Both the position numbers and the translations under genes were made by a program. The notes beneath the pieces are model-generated. The model did no database searches. It saw only the letters and a program-made list of their open reading frames with translations, and was not told the origin of the DNA. From JAJKIP01 sp040509055 (GTDB taxonomy: Bacteria; Bacteroidota; Bacteroidia; Chitinophagales; Chitinophagaceae), in contig JBEVLT010000054.1 in NCBI GenBank assembly GCA_040509055.1, forward strand, positions 1-6,744: 6,744 bases of DNA, given 5' to 3'. Shown here in pieces: positions 5,925 to 6,744 of this stretch. Position 1 is the first letter of the stretch. Each line of letters begins with the position of its first letter.

Positions 5925-6743
5925 TCATACAAGTGGTTCAATAGAAAAAACATCCAGTTTGCTGGTCCTGAAATTCCGTACCCGCTTGCAGGCACGGTTG
6001 CCGTTGCTGCTGCCATCGCTATTGGTATTTCCTTCGATGGTTTCGAATATGTCATTGCCAACAGACACGATGATGCCTGTATGGATCCAGTCCTGCTCAC
6101 TTTTTTGAATCAGAAAAATATCACCGGGTTTTACTTTGGATGGGTCCTGCCGCACTTTGGCAAAACGGGTAAGCAGTCCCTTGCTCACACCCAGGTTACC
6201 CACCGTATCGCAGCTAAAGGTCAGCGGCATCAGGTCCTTAAAATTTTTATTGAGGGAAGAAGCAGCCTGGTCGATAATGGTCTGTACAAAGCCCATGCAC
6301 CATAGCCAATCCTCTCCCTCCTGCCCGTTCATATAGCTGCGCACCCAGGGCCCTGAATTCGTTTGGCTATCGATCCTGAGCTCGTAAGGCGAGTTTTCTA
6401 CATGCAATTTGGCAGCGCTCAGGATACGCTGGCGAAGGCCATTTCCGGTGGGCGTAGTCTCAAAAGCCTTCTTCATCGGGGCGCAAAGCTGGCTGAACAG
6501 CGCAGCGTCGACAACCCCGTTCTGCGTGATGCCTTTTGCTTTTTGAAAATTGATCACGGCTTTTTCCGTAGCCGGCCCGAAGTCGCCATCCATACCGGTA
6601 AGCGTACCGCTGCCGGGCTTCAACAGCTCAAACAAGGTGAGCCAGCTTTGAATCTTTAGTACATCGGCCTTCTTGTTAGCAGCACCCTTTCGTTTTTGCG
6701 TAGCGGAGATGGTGAGTTCCTGCTTGTAATGACTTTTTTGCAT
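5925..6743 (-). CDS. Peptidoglycan-binding plus CHAP-type cysteine hydrolase (start at window edge)
   Basis: The visible frame has 272 residues with the ATG at 6743-6741. The true start could lie further upstream outside the window, and no ribosome site can be seen. Residues about 25-90 form a PG_binding_1 domain with the core MDGDFGPATEKAVINFQKAK (51-70). Residues about 105-265 form a CHAP/NlpC-P60-like papain-fold domain. The candidate catalytic Cys is C149 in WLWCMGFV, the His is H221 in WIHTGIIVSV, and the acidic/amide pair is E237 and N239 in IEGN. This order matches CHAP amidases and endopeptidases. No signal peptide is visible, so it would need lysis, a holin or the injection particle to reach peptidoglycan. 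It lies 7 bases upstream of a DUF4157 gene and is surely co-transcribed with it. It could be a particle-linked lysin, an injected cell-wall-degrading effector, or a release factor. The enzyme fold is confident; the role is inferred. Confidence 0.87.
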   Translation of the reverse strand: MQKSHYKQELTISATQKRKGAANKKADVLKIQSWLTLFELLKPGSGTLTGMDGDFGPATEKAVINFQKAKGITQNGVVDAALFSQLCAPMKKAFETTPTGNGLRQRILSAAKLHVENSPYELRIDSQTNSGPWVRSYMNGQEGEDWLWCMGFVQTIIDQAASSLNKNFKDLMPLTFSCDTVGNLGVSKGLLTRFAKVRQDPSKVKPGDIFLIQKSEQDWIHTGIIVSVGNDIFETIEGNTNSDGSSNGNRACKRVRNFRTSKLDVFSIEPLV

Positions 6744-6744
6744 G

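Noticed and set aside
5918..6100. An N-terminal extension of 61 residues for the first DUF4157 gene from the ATG at 6100
   Set aside because: It would overlap the CHAP gene by 176 bases, and the residues are unlike the paralogue. The ATG at 5917 gives aligned starts.
5703..6305. Plus-strand open frame of 200 codons across the CHAP/DUF4157 junction
   Set aside because: It is a shadow of two real genes with intact motifs. No domain is recognisable in it.

Overview
The window comes from a Bacteroidota chromosome, most likely Chitinophagaceae or a close relative. This is inferred from the weak or absent Shine-Dalgarno sequences, the style of the signal peptide, and the protein families and wording. 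The genus cannot be fixed from this sequence. All recognisable genes lie on the minus strand, so the window reads right to left.

Layout in the direction of transcription: (1) 6743-5925, a peptidoglycan-binding plus CHAP-type cysteine hydrolase protein whose ATG is one base from the window edge; (2) 5917-4322, a protein with an eCIS core (DUF4157) domain carrying an HELTH motif, followed by an unassigned payload; (3) 4275-2458, a second DUF4157 protein with an OmpA-like domain and a C-terminal half resembling polymorphic toxin type 44; (4) 2339-1005, an AAA+ ATPase of the kind encoded in extracellular contractile injection system (eCIS) clusters; (5) 875-303, a small secreted protein with a weakly TonB-C-like end, closed by a strong intrinsic terminator at 279-250. 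A further gene starts at 46 and leaves the window on the left after 15 codons.

Genes 1-4 read as the accessory or cargo end of an eCIS locus. The two DUF4157 proteins share an N-terminal module of about 170 residues and then diverge completely, the pattern of a common loading leader with swapped payloads. None of genes 1-4 has a visible signal peptide, which fits cytoplasmic assembly and export inside an injection particle or by lysis. Sheath, tube, baseplate and spike genes are not in the window, so the eCIS link rests on DUF4157 and the ATPase.

Non-coding DNA is limited. Gaps between genes are 7, 46, 118 and 129 bases. The 256-base region 47-302 holds the terminator and three inverted repeats, one directly upstream of the left-hand gene. 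The 118-base gap contains a possible 23-codon ORF. No tRNA, rRNA, CRISPR array, insertion sequence or attachment site was seen.
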